Shown here: in pieces, positions 16,083-25,148 of the stretch | Numbering within the stretch: the first letter of the stretch is position 1 | Layout: each line of letters begins with the position of its first letter | The notes under the pieces: generated by a model | Databases searched by the model: none | Seen by the model: only the letters and a program-made list of their open reading frames with translations | Told to the model about the DNA's origin: nothing | Position numbers and translations under genes: made by a program | Source: Bosea vestrisii | Lineage (GTDB): Bacteria > Pseudomonadota > Alphaproteobacteria > Rhizobiales > Beijerinckiaceae | Assembly (NCBI RefSeq): GCF_030144325.1 | Contig: NZ_CP126307.1 | Location: 4,926,001 to 4,990,000 of the forward strand | Reading direction: 5' to 3' | Length of the DNA stretch: 64,000 nucleotides

Positions 16083-17474
16083 TCAGTCACTCTCCCGCCA
16101 GACCGCGCCGAGCCGCGCGATCTTCTCGTCCGAGAGGTAGCCGTAGCGGTTGAGATGCAGGTTGCGGCAGGGGGTGGCGAGCGCGGCGTGGAACCGGCGC
16201 TCGACATCATCAGGCGGGCCGTAGCCATGCGCGATCACCGAGAGGCGCGAGCGGTGGATTTGGCCGCCCGCGATCTCGACCGTCCGGTACAGCGCGGCGT
16301 CGTCGGCCGGGTGCGGCTCGTGCGGTTCCGGATAGCGCAGCGCGCCCGGGCAAGTGGCGCCGCCATTGAGGCCGAGCCAGCGATGGACCTCGGTGAAGAT
16401 TGCATCTGCGTCTACATCGGCGACCGCTGCCAGCCGTTCGACATAGCCGCTTTCGATCATCGGCCAGTGCATGGTGTAGTGCTTGACGGCAATCTCGTCG
16501 GCGATGCCGTCAACCGCCGCAAAGTCGAAGCCGGAGAGCCGGTTGAGCGGAGGCGGAAAAGCCTGCATCACCACGCCGACCCGGCCGTAGGAAACTTCCT
16601 TCACGATGGCGCTCAGTGCGCCGACATAGTCCGCGACGATGGCGCTGCGAAAGGCGAGCAGATCGGCCGCCCAGCCGTCCGGTTGCAGCAGAGCGTCGAT
16701 CGTGACGGTCCCGGCAGCCGCGTTCTCCCGGGCCGCGCCAAGCCCTTCCAGCGCCCGCGCCCTGATCGCGTCGACATCGTGGCCGAGTTCCTGCCCGCGC
16801 TTCACCGCCGGGGGGCTGAAGTCGAAGAGCAGGCTGTCGAGTGCGTAGGGCGGATATTCCGGCCAGTCGAAGCGCAGCGCGTCGCAATCCGGATAGTTGG
16901 CCAAGAGGTCGGCGACGAGGGCGCGCATATAAGCGCGCAGGCCCTCGCTGGCGAGGCTGACATTGGCGTCGACGCGATTGCGAACCGGCGTTCCGAACAC
17001 GGTCAGCGGCTCGTCCGCGCCGGCATCGGGGCGCTGCTGCACGCGCAGGGCCGGCGGCGCTGCGGCCATCACCTGGAGCTGCGTCGCGAGGCCGGCGCGC
17101 TTGGCCTTGGCCAGCATCTGCGCGACCACGTGGCCTTCGCGATGGGTCAGCGCGTCCGGCTCCGGCGGAGCATAGGGTGAATCGCGATAGAAACGCGGCT
17201 CAGGGACGAAGCTCGGCGCCGTTCGCATCCACAAGGCTGTATCGCCCCAAAGCGGACGGTCGAGCGTGCGGACGAGGCCTGCGCCGGCATCGGCCGGTGG
17301 CTCGCGTACGCCCAGCCCCTCGGCGCAGCGCTCGGCCACCGACGGCATCGTGCAGATTACATCGCAGCCAAGCCGGCTGACGATGTTGTCCATGACAGCG
17401 TCGACGCCTTCGGATTGGGCGTAGTCGGGCATCACCGTGATACCCAGCGAGCGCTTCGGGGCAGGCGTCGTCAT
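16083..17474 (-). CDS. Uncharacterised 463-residue protein, GntR-coupled
   Basis: I do not recognise the family. Alternating hydrophobic strands and helices suggest a (beta/alpha)8-type barrel: SLGITVMPDYAQSEGVDAV at the N-terminus, NYPDCDALRFDWPEYPPYALDS (about 190-211), VGVVMQAFPPPLNR and ADEIAVKHYTMHWPMIESGY. Asp/Glu in RFDWPEYPPY and acid-rich loops would suit a hydrolase or glycosidase-like active site, but that is inference. No signal peptide, so it is likely cytoplasmic. The ATG at 17474 overlaps the TGA of the GntR gene (ATGA), indicating translational coupling. A Bug receptor follows 48 nt later, so it probably acts on an imported small organic acid or its product. Confidence 0.75.
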   Translation of the reverse strand: MTTPAPKRSLGITVMPDYAQSEGVDAVMDNIVSRLGCDVICTMPSVAERCAEGLGVREPPADAGAGLVRTLDRPLWGDTALWMRTAPSFVPEPRFYRDSPYAPPEPDALTHREGHVVAQMLAKAKRAGLATQLQVMAAAPPALRVQQRPDAGADEPLTVFGTPVRNRVDANVSLASEGLRAYMRALVADLLANYPDCDALRFDWPEYPPYALDSLLFDFSPPAVKRGQELGHDVDAIRARALEGLGAARENAAAGTVTIDALLQPDGWAADLLAFRSAIVADYVGALSAIVKEVSYGRVGVVMQAFPPPLNRLSGFDFAAVDGIADEIAVKHYTMHWPMIESGYVERLAAVADVDADAIFTEVHRWLGLNGGATCPGALRYPEPHEPHPADDAALYRTVEIAGGQIHRSRLSVIAHGYGPPDDVERRFHAALATPCRNLHLNRYGYLSDEKIARLGAVWRESD

Positions 17475-18190
17475 GGCGCGTGTACGAAGGGGTGGGCGTG
17501 ACCGGCGAGCCGTTGGAGGAAGCTGCCATTGGCCTCGATATGGACATGCATCGCGGCATGCGCCGCATAAGCATCGCCTCGCTCGATCGCGCCGAGAATG
17601 GCGCGATGCTTGGCGAGCGCGTCGCCGAGTGCGCCACGCTGCGCGATCATCAGATGATGGACGCGCTCCAGCTGCGCCCGCGCCCGATCGACGCTCATCC
17701 ACATCTGATCAAAGCCCTGACGGGCGAAGAGGGCGTGGTGGAAGCGCTCATCGCATTGATAGGCGTAGGCAGCATCGCCGGCCGCGACCGCTTCGGCATG
17801 GTCGGCGAGGGCCCGGCTCATTTCCGCGATCAGCGCCGGGTCGCGATTGGCTGCAGCCTGTGAGACGGCTTCGCCTTCGAGCAGCCTGCGGATCAGGATC
17901 GCCTCGCCGATCAGCTTTGGCTCGATCAGCGAGACGAAGGTGCCGAGATTGGGGAAGACGTCGAGAAGCCTCTCCTCGGCCAGCTTGGCAAAGGCCTCGC
18001 GTACCGGTGTGCGGCTGACCGCATAGGCCGCGCCGACTTCCCCCTCCGAGAGGGCTCTGCCGGGCGCAATGGTCAGCGTAACGATCGCCGTTCGCAAGGC
18101 GCGATAGACCTGGTCCGGCGCGCGCATCGTCCGGTCGATGGTGGTGGTCGGCAGGGCAGTCGGCGGGTGATTGCGGGCGAGGCGGGGCAT
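17471..18190 (-). CDS. GntR/FCD family regulator
   Basis: FadR-subfamily transcription factor, 239 residues. The winged HTH covers about 22-88 (YAVSRTPVREAFAKLAEERLLDVFP) and the FCD domain about 100-220, with conserved histidines near FHHALF and KHRAILGAIERGD. The ATG at 18190 is chosen over a TTG at 18241 because the extension would run through the palindromic promoter region. Its stop overlaps the start of the unknown 463-residue gene, so regulator, unknown protein and Bug receptor form one operon that is probably autoregulated through the palindrome just upstream. Confidence 0.88.
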   Translation of the reverse strand: MPRLARNHPPTALPTTTIDRTMRAPDQVYRALRTAIVTLTIAPGRALSEGEVGAAYAVSRTPVREAFAKLAEERLLDVFPNLGTFVSLIEPKLIGEAILIRRLLEGEAVSQAAANRDPALIAEMSRALADHAEAVAAGDAAYAYQCDERFHHALFARQGFDQMWMSVDRARAQLERVHHLMIAQRGALGDALAKHRAILGAIERGDAYAAHAAMHVHIEANGSFLQRLAGHAHPFVHAP

Positions 18191-18201
18191 GGCGTTTTCT
18201 C

Positions 18202-18223
18202 TAACCGGAGTACCGGTATACAG
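18202..18223. promoter_or_regulatory. Candidate operator upstream of GntR operon
   Basis: The sequence contains the perfect 8-base palindrome TACCGGTA (18211-18218) with looser symmetry outside it (CCnG on the left, CnGG on the right) and an overlapping GTATAC, the core often seen in sites of FCD-type regulators. It starts about 12 nt upstream of the GntR ATG. Autoregulation is an inference. Confidence 0.45.
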
Positions 18224-18307
18224 GTTTTCGAGATGACACAAGAGGGGCGTGGCTCATACCAATTGCGTCGAAAATGATGTGAGCTGCCGGACGCGACGTA
18301 GCGGCGT

Positions 18308-19216
18308 TCAGCCTGCTCCCTCGAGCAATGCCTTGCGCTTGGCGAGTTCGCCGCCGACGAAATCCATGAAGGCGCGCACGCGCGGCGCATGCCTGATGTC
18401 GGGATGGGTCAGGATCCACAGGCCGGTCGAGAAGTCCGGATCCGGCGGTAGCAGCCGGACGAGCCCTGGTCGCTGGTCGGCGATGAAGCAGGGCAGGGGC
18501 CCGATGCCGATGCCGTGCTCGACCGCCTCCGTCAGCCCGAGCACGGCCGAGGAGCGCAGCGCGATCCGGTCGGCCGGGACATGGTCGCGGACATAGCGGG
18601 CCGCTTTGACGTAGCCGAGCGGGTCGCCGAGCGCGACCCAGTCGCGTCGGAAGAGCAGCTTTGGGTCGGCCGCTTCCGCTTCCGTTACCGGCGCGTCGGC
18701 GCAAGCATAGACCGCCCAGCTCAGCGTGGCGAGGCGGCGGCCGACCAGGGTCTCGCCTGGCGAGTCGCTGGCGCGGATGGCGACGTCAGCGTCGCGGCGC
18801 GAGAGATTGAGTGTCTGGCTCGCCATGACGACATCGAGCCGGATCAGCGGATGCGCCGCCCGGAACGCTGCGAAGATCGGCAGCAGCGTATGCAGGTAGA
18901 GCGTGTCTGTGGTGGTGACGCGCAATTCGCCGGAGGGAGCGAGGTCACGCCCCGCCAGCCGGCGCCCGAAGGCGGTGACGTCGTCGTCGATGCGCGAGGC
19001 GAGTGTCGTCATCTCCTCGCCGGCCGAGGTCGCGACATAGCCGGTCTTGCGTCGCTCGAAGAGGGCGTGGCCGACCTGCTCCTCGATCTGCCCGAGCCGG
19101 CGGAACACGGTCGAATGATTGACGCCGAGCGCGGAGGCCGCCCCGGTCAGCCCGCCAGCGTCGGCGATCGCCTTGATCAGGCGGAAATCATCCCAGGCGA
19201 GCTTGGACGTCGACAA
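18308..19216 (-). CDS. LysR family transcriptional regulator
   Basis: LTTR of 302 residues. The winged HTH reads KLAWDDFRLIKAIADAGGLTGAASALGVNHSTVFRRLGQIE, and the effector domain begins near residue 90. The likely start is the TTG at 19216, since GGAGAG lies six bases before it and LysR proteins start just here. An ATG at 19234 would add six residues but has no ribosome site. The next same-strand gene upstream, the TsaC/Sua5 gene, ends 82 nt before it. No obvious target gene is divergent from it, so its regulon is unclear. Confidence 0.88.
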   Translation of the reverse strand: MSTSKLAWDDFRLIKAIADAGGLTGAASALGVNHSTVFRRLGQIEEQVGHALFERRKTGYVATSAGEEMTTLASRIDDDVTAFGRRLAGRDLAPSGELRVTTTDTLYLHTLLPIFAAFRAAHPLIRLDVVMASQTLNLSRRDADVAIRASDSPGETLVGRRLATLSWAVYACADAPVTEAEAADPKLLFRRDWVALGDPLGYVKAARYVRDHVPADRIALRSSAVLGLTEAVEHGIGIGPLPCFIADQRPGLVRLLPPDPDFSTGLWILTHPDIRHAPRVRAFMDFVGGELAKRKALLEGAG

Positions 19217-19298
19217 CGGGCACTCTCCGGCCATTCCGCGCGCCAGCATTGCCAGATCTTGCGGGAATGCAAGCGGATGCAAAGCGATGCCGCCGACT

Positions 19299-20279
19299 TC
19301 AGCGCGGGGCGGCGGCGCGCCGTAGCCGGTCGTTGATTGCCTCGCCGAGCCCATGCATTGGGATCGGCGCGACCGCGATCGTCTTCGGGCCGCGATCGTC
19401 TAGCCGGCGCAGGGCGGCGAAGAGATTGGCGGCGGCCTCGGTCAGATCGCCTGCCGGGCTGAGGTTGAAGGCAAGCGCGGGCAGGCTGTCGTTCGGCTCC
19501 GGACCGAAGCCCAGCCACCCCTCACCCGGCCGCGGTGCTTCCGCATCGAGCCTGACGGCGGCCCGCGGTGCATAGTGCGAGGCGAGCAGGCCGGGCGCGA
19601 GCGGGGCTGCACCGCCTTCCGCGACGATGACGAGGGCTTGCCCAATTGCTGCTTCCAGCGCCGCGCGCGGCACGCCGCCCGGTCGCAGCAGACGCGGAGC
19701 GCCGCCGAGGCAGGCGACGATGCTGGACTCGACCCCGACAGCCGTCGGCCCGGCATCGAGCACAGCGTCGATGCGGCCGGCGAGATCGGCGAGCACATGC
19801 TCCGCTTGCGTCGGACTCACCCGCCCGGAGCGATTGGCCGAGGGCGCCGCGATCGGCCGGCCGGCTGCCTGCAGCACGGCGCGCGCAATCGGATGCGACG
19901 GCACCCTGAGCGCGACGCTGTCGAGCCCGGCGCGCGCGAGACTGCAGATCGTGCAGCCGCTGGAGGCTGGCACGACCAGCGTCAGCGGTCCCGGCCAGAA
20001 CGCTTTCGCCAGCGCCAATGCGGGCGCGTCGAAGAGGCCTTGCCCCCGCGCCGCATCCACATCCGGCAGATGCGAGATCAGCGGATTGAAGCTCGGGCGT
20101 TCCTTGGCAGCATAGATCGAGGCGACCGCCCGGTCGTCGCTCGCATCGGCGGCGAGCCCGTAGACCGTCTCGGTCGGCAGCGCGACCAGCTTGCCGGCGC
20201 GCAGCAACTCGGCGGCGGCGGCGATGCCGGCCTCGTCGGCGGAAAGGCGCTGGGTCTGGCGAGGGTCGGTCACGGGCAC
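19299..20279 (-). CDS. L-threonylcarbamoyladenylate synthase (TsaC/Sua5)
   Basis: Makes threonylcarbamoyl-AMP from threonine, bicarbonate and ATP for the t6A modification of tRNA. 326 residues: an N-terminal YrdC-like domain (ALPTETVYGLAADA at 33-46; KERPSFNPLISHL; SGRVSPTQAEHV) and the additional C-terminal Sua5 domain (about 225-326) seen in longer family members. The start is GTG at 20279 with only a weak ribosome site; GTG at 20273 is an alternative. It is divergent from the acyl-CoA dehydrogenase gene across 161 nt that holds no other feature I can support. Confidence 0.9.
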   Translation of the reverse strand: MPVTDPRQTQRLSADEAGIAAAAELLRAGKLVALPTETVYGLAADASDDRAVASIYAAKERPSFNPLISHLPDVDAARGQGLFDAPALALAKAFWPGPLTLVVPASSGCTICSLARAGLDSVALRVPSHPIARAVLQAAGRPIAAPSANRSGRVSPTQAEHVLADLAGRIDAVLDAGPTAVGVESSIVACLGGAPRLLRPGGVPRAALEAAIGQALVIVAEGGAAPLAPGLLASHYAPRAAVRLDAEAPRPGEGWLGFGPEPNDSLPALAFNLSPAGDLTEAAANLFAALRRLDDRGPKTIAVAPIPMHGLGEAINDRLRRAAAPR

Positions 20280-20440
20280 TCTTGAAAGTTCATATGTAAA
20301 CTATAACAATGCCGACGCGGCATGCGCGAACCCGCGCCGGCTGGCGCGTGGCGGCGGGCATAGTTCGTCGCTAACATCGCCGTCAAACGCAACGAGCAGA
20401 ATGCCCGGCGGGAATGCGCGGGCGCCGAGGGAGGTAAGCG

Positions 20441-22216
20441 ATGTCGTACCGTGCTCCGGTCGAGGATATCCTGGCGACGATGCGCCATGTCGCCGGGCTC
20501 GACGCCCTGATCGATGAGGGGCTGGCACCGGAACTCGCCGACGGCGTCACCGAGGCGGTGCTGGAGGAGGCAGCGAGGTTCGCCGGTGACGTGCTCGCTC
20601 CGTTGAATATTGTTGGCGACCGGCACGGCTCCAGACTCAAGGACGGCATCGTCGTCACGCCGCCGGGCTGGAAGGAAGCCTATCATGCCTGGGCGCAAGG
20701 CGGCTGGAACGCGCTGCCGGGGCCGGAGGCCTATGGCGGGCAGGCCCTGCCGACGCTGGTGCAGTCGGCCTGCACCGAGATGTGGAATTCGGCCGCCTTC
20801 GCCTTCGCGCTCGGCCCGCTGCTGACGGTCGGCGCGATCGAGGCGCTGCACGCGCACGGCTCCGATTATCTGAAGGAGACCTATCTCGCCAAGCTCGTCT
20901 CCGGCGAGTGGATGGGCACGATGAACCTGACCGAGCCGCAGGCAGGCTCGGACCTCAACGCCCTGCGCTCCAAGGCCGAGCGGGCCGGCGACGGCACCTA
21001 TCGCATCAGCGGCCAGAAGATCTTCATCACCTATGGCGATCACGAGATGACGGACAACATCGTCCATCTCGTCCTCGCCCGCCTGCCCGATGCTCCTCCG
21101 GGAACGCGCGGCATCTCGCTCTTCCTCGTGCCGAAGTACATGGTCAATGCCGACGGCTCGCTCGGCGCGCGCAATGATGTCCGCTGCACCGGCGTCGAGC
21201 ACAAGCTCGGCATCCATGCCTCCCCGACCTGCGCGATGAGCTATGGCGACGAGGGCGGCGCGATCGGCTGGCTGATCGGCGAGGAGAATCGCGGCCTCGC
21301 CTGCATGTTCACGATGATGAACAATGCCCGCCTCAACGTCGCGGTGCAGGGCGTCGCCATCGCCGAGCGCGCCTATCAGCAGGCGCTTTCCTTCGCGCAG
21401 GAGCGCAAGCAGGGCACGGCGCTCGATGCACCGAAGGGCGCTCCGATGAGCCCGATCATCGTCCATCCCGACATTCGCCGCATGCTGATGGAGATGCGCG
21501 CCAAGACTCAGGCTGCGCGCACGCTTTCGCTGCTGCTGGCCGCATTGCTCGACCGCTCGCATCGCGAGCCCGGCGAGGCCAAGCGCAAGGCGGCAGCCGA
21601 GCGGGCGGCGATCATCACACCCATCGCCAAGGCCTACGCCACCGATATCGGCGTCGAGGTCGCGTCCACCGGCGTCCAGATTCATGGCGGCATGGGCTAT
21701 GTCGAGGAGACCGGTGCCGCCCAGCATCTGCGCGATGCCCGCATCGCGACGATCTATGAGGGCACCAACGGCATCCAGGCCATCGACCTCGTGCTGCGCA
21801 AGTTGCCGCTGTCCAATGGCGACGCGGTCAAGGCGCTGATCGGCGAGATGCGCGGCGTCGTTGCGCAGGTGCGCGAGGCCAACACGCCCGGTTTCGGCCA
21901 TAGCGCGGCGCGGCTCGGCGCTGCCGTGGACTCGCTCGAGCGCGCCACGCAATGGATGCTGGCGACCATGGGCATCGACCAGGCGAGCGTGCTCGCCGGC
22001 GCGACGCCCTATCTCAAGCTGTTCGCGCTCGCCCAGGGCGGCACCGGCCTGGCGAAGAAGGCGCTGGCAATGCAGGGCGAGGATCAGGGCGCCGCGGCGC
22101 TCGCCACCGCCCGCTTCTATGCCGAGCACCATGTCGGTGAAGCCACTGCGCTGGAGCTGGCGGTGACCGAGGGCGCCGGCGCCGTCGAGGATTCGGCTGC
22201 GGTCTTCGCGGCGTGA
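20441..22216 (+). CDS. Acyl-CoA dehydrogenase (DmdC-like long form)
   Basis: FAD-dependent acyl-CoA dehydrogenase of 591 residues, longer than the classical 380-400 because of a C-terminal helical extension, as in 3-methylmercaptopropionyl-CoA dehydrogenase (DmdC) relatives. Motifs are MNLTEPQAGSDLNALRSKA (about 164-182), QIHGGMGYVEETGAAQHLRDARI and the catalytic-base segment IATIYEGTNGIQA (Glu about residue 440). GGGAGG precedes the ATG. Automated DmdC labels for this family are common; without dmdA or dmdB nearby the substrate is better left as a generic acyl-CoA. It is followed by an inverted-repeat element and a convergent methyltransferase gene. Confidence 0.9.
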   Translation: MSYRAPVEDILATMRHVAGLDALIDEGLAPELADGVTEAVLEEAARFAGDVLAPLNIVGDRHGSRLKDGIVVTPPGWKEAYHAWAQGGWNALPGPEAYGGQALPTLVQSACTEMWNSAAFAFALGPLLTVGAIEALHAHGSDYLKETYLAKLVSGEWMGTMNLTEPQAGSDLNALRSKAERAGDGTYRISGQKIFITYGDHEMTDNIVHLVLARLPDAPPGTRGISLFLVPKYMVNADGSLGARNDVRCTGVEHKLGIHASPTCAMSYGDEGGAIGWLIGEENRGLACMFTMMNNARLNVAVQGVAIAERAYQQALSFAQERKQGTALDAPKGAPMSPIIVHPDIRRMLMEMRAKTQAARTLSLLLAALLDRSHREPGEAKRKAAAERAAIITPIAKAYATDIGVEVASTGVQIHGGMGYVEETGAAQHLRDARIATIYEGTNGIQAIDLVLRKLPLSNGDAVKALIGEMRGVVAQVREANTPGFGHSAARLGAAVDSLERATQWMLATMGIDQASVLAGATPYLKLFALAQGGTGLAKKALAMQGEDQGAAALATARFYAEHHVGEATALELAVTEGAGAVEDSAAVFAA

Positions 22217-22260
22217 GGCCGGAGCACGAGGATAGCAGCACCGGCAATCGAGCGTGCGAA

Positions 22261-22406
22261 CCCCTCCCCCTCGTGGGGAGGGGCAGGGGTGGGGGGCGAA
22301 AAGTCAGAATGCTCCGCTTCGACGCCGAGCCGGTCCGCAGTTACCGGTACCTCGCACCCAGTCGTTCGCCCCCCATCCCCATACCCTTCCCCACGAGGGG
22401 GAAGGG
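22261..22406. repeat. C/G-rich inverted repeat element
   Basis: Imperfect ~40-base arms at 22261-22300 and 22365-22406, built from CCCCTCGTGGGGAGGGG-like sequence and its complement, flank about 64 nt of spacer. It lies between the convergent acyl-CoA dehydrogenase and methyltransferase genes, so it may also act as a bidirectional terminator. It is a known style of dispersed repeat in alphaproteobacteria that often produces false short coding calls. Confidence 0.8.
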
Positions 22407-22421
22407 AGGAGCTTCACGCCG

Positions 22422-23216
22422 TCAGACACTGTCCGCCTTGCGGACCCGCATATGCAGGAACAGCGGCGCGATATAGGTGTCGGCGAGATAGGGCACGGCC
22501 TTGGCCGTCTCTGCATCCACACCCGGCTCGTGCATGTGCTCGATCCGGAAGCCGGTCGCGACCAGCAGGTTGATCCAGTCGCTGAGCGTGCGGTGGAAGC
22601 GCGGTACCCGGAACGGCTCGACCCTGGCTTTCTCCTCGGCCGGCGCCGCGCCGAAGCGCCAGCTCTCGATCTCGCCGTCGCTGACGCGGAAATACTCGCG
22701 CACCTCGATGCCGAGCACATTGCCGGCCTCGTCGCGCATCACCTTGCGGCCCGGCGTCGCGAAGCAGGGATGCAGGATCGAGAATTGCAGGAAGCCGCCG
22801 GGCTTCAGCACCCGCTTGGCCTCGGCGAGCACCCGGTCCTGCCGTGGCATGTCCATCAGCGACATGAAGGCGGTGGCGAAATCGAAGCTGGCATCGGCGA
22901 AGGGCAGGGCCATCCCGTCGGCGACGCGGTAGTCGATCCCGAGCGGGTTTGCGGCTTCCGCTTCTTGCGCATGGCGGATGAAGGTCGGGGCGATGTCGAT
23001 CGCGGTGACGCTGGCGCCGGCCTCGGCGAGCTTTCTCGTGTTCGAGCCCTCGCCGCAGCCGATGTCGAGGCCGTCGAGCCCGGCGACGTCAGGCAGGTTC
23101 GCGAGGAAGGCCGGAGTGTTCTGGGCGTCCCGGTAGAGGTCGTATCCGGCGCGCGCATGCCGGGTCCAGGTTTCGGCATTGGCCTCCCAGCAGGCCGCGA
23201 CCTCGCTCGCTTCCAT
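22422..23216 (-). CDS. SAM-dependent class I methyltransferase
   Basis: Methyltransferase_11/25-type protein of 264 residues. Motif I reads GLDIGCGEGSNTRKLAEAGASVTAID (about 49-74), the acidic strand end follows, and post-motif ASFDFATAFMSLMDMP and LKPGGFLQFSILHPCF mark the substrate side. The ATG at 23216 follows CGAGGACG. The target is unknown; the fold covers small molecules and quinone-type substrates. Its 3' end touches the inverted repeat at 22261-22406. It is divergent from the SDR gene at 23297 with only 80 nt between. Confidence 0.87.
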   Translation of the reverse strand: MEASEVAACWEANAETWTRHARAGYDLYRDAQNTPAFLANLPDVAGLDGLDIGCGEGSNTRKLAEAGASVTAIDIAPTFIRHAQEAEAANPLGIDYRVADGMALPFADASFDFATAFMSLMDMPRQDRVLAEAKRVLKPGGFLQFSILHPCFATPGRKVMRDEAGNVLGIEVREYFRVSDGEIESWRFGAAPAEEKARVEPFRVPRFHRTLSDWINLLVATGFRIEHMHEPGVDAETAKAVPYLADTYIAPLFLHMRVRKADSV

Positions 23217-23296
23217 GATCGTCCTCGCCGTTCGGGGGAGGGGGCTTCTATCCGAGCCGCTCGCATCGCGCCAGCGGTATCGCAAGGTCTGTCGCG

Positions 23297-24154
23297 ATGA
23301 CGGGTGACAGCCGCGAAGGGCCGCTCGCCGGCAAGGTCTGCCTCGTCGCCGGCGCCTCGCGCGGGCTTGGACGCGGCATCGCCCGGGCGCTCGGCCAGGG
23401 CGGCGCGAGCGTGATCGTCACCGGCCGCTCCAGCGAGGCCGGGCCGCGCACTGACCAGCGCTCCGAAACCTTCGAGGACACCGCCCGCGAAGTCGAGGCC
23501 GCCGGCGGCCGCGGCGAACCCTATCGCTGCGACCACACAAACGAGCGCGAGGTCGACCAACTCGTCGCCTGGTCGCTGCGCCGCTTCGGCCGGCTCGATT
23601 GCGTCGTCGACGCGGTCTGGGGCGGCAATGAGGGTTATGATGGCGAGCGCTATCCGGATGGCTCGGCCTTCGGCGCGCCGTTCTGGCGCCGCCCCGTCGC
23701 GCGGCTCGGCCAGAGTTTCGAGAGCGGTGTCTATGCGCAACTGCTGCTGGCGCGCGCCGTTGCGCCCGCCATGGTGCAGATGCGCCAGGGCCTGATCGTC
23801 ACGGTGAGTTTCGACACCGCTAGCGGTTATCTCGGCGACGTCTTCTACGATCTCGCCAAGGCGGCGATGAACCGGCTGACGCTGGCGATGGCACAGGAGC
23901 TCCAGCCGTATGGCGTCACCGCGCTGGCCTTGTCGCCCGGCCATGTCCTGACCGAGCGGGTCCGCGATGCCGGCATGGCCGATGAGACCACCGAGACGCC
24001 GCTCTATGCCGGCCGCGCAGTCGCAGCACTGACCGCCGACCCGGATGTTTTACGCCATGCCGGACAGGTGCTGCACGTCGCCGACCTGGCGCGGGTCTAT
24101 GGCTTCACCGATGCGGACGGCAGCCAGCCGGACCGCTTCAGCTTGCAGAGCTAA
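23297..24154 (+). CDS. SDR family oxidoreductase (DHRS1-like)
   Basis: Short-chain dehydrogenase/reductase of 285 residues. The NAD(P) loop is VAGASRGLGRGIA (about 17-29). The active-site tyrosine and lysine are in FYDLAKAAMNRL (YxxxK). The usual NNAG is altered (VDAVWGGNEG) and the segment between strand 4 and the catalytic Tyr is longer than in classical SDRs, as in DHRS1-type proteins. It ends 17 nt before a second SDR gene on the same strand, so the two form an operon. Substrate unknown. Confidence 0.88.
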   Translation: MTGDSREGPLAGKVCLVAGASRGLGRGIARALGQGGASVIVTGRSSEAGPRTDQRSETFEDTAREVEAAGGRGEPYRCDHTNEREVDQLVAWSLRRFGRLDCVVDAVWGGNEGYDGERYPDGSAFGAPFWRRPVARLGQSFESGVYAQLLLARAVAPAMVQMRQGLIVTVSFDTASGYLGDVFYDLAKAAMNRLTLAMAQELQPYGVTALALSPGHVLTERVRDAGMADETTETPLYAGRAVAALTADPDVLRHAGQVLHVADLARVYGFTDADGSQPDRFSLQS

Positions 24155-24171
24155 AGAGGGAGGACAGCAAC

Positions 24172-25032
<861 letters not shown>

Positions 25033-25044
25033 ACCCGCCAGAGT

Positions 25045-25084
25045 ATTTTCGAGCGAAGTGGGTACCGGTTCGCGTCAAGAAAAT
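25045..25084. repeat. Short copy of the AGTGGG-ACCGG palindromic repeat
   Basis: Arms ATTTTC (25045-25050) and GAAAAT (25079-25084), with inner arms GCGAA (25053-25057) and TTCGC (25069-25073), around GTGGGTACCGG. It shares the core AGTGGG(A/T)ACCGGTT with the element at 7285-7399. It lies after the SDR stop. Confidence 0.6.
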
Positions 25085-25103
25085 GCGGCACATCAAAAAG
25101 ACT

Positions 25104-25142
25104 GGAGAATTTGCGCGCTTCGGATAAGCGCGCAAATTCTCC
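25104..25142 (-). terminator. Strong hairpin terminator of the chemoreceptor gene
   Basis: A perfect 17-bp stem (25104-25120 with 25126-25142) and a 5-nt loop lie 6 nt after the chemoreceptor stop codon. On the minus strand the stem is followed by AGTCTTTTTG, a short T-run as in rho-independent terminators. It can also stop the convergent SDR operon transcript. Confidence 0.8.
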
Positions 25143-25148
25143 GGGGGC

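Noticed and set aside
20270..22132. A 620-codon open frame antisense to the acyl-CoA dehydrogenase
   Set aside because: Composition-driven shadow rich in Arg, Asp, Gly and His, with no domain.
12809..22216. A DMSP/acrylate degradation cluster formed by acuI and the DmdC-like dehydrogenase
   Set aside because: The two genes are 6.6 kb apart with unrelated genes between and no dmdA, dmdB or DMSP lyase gene.
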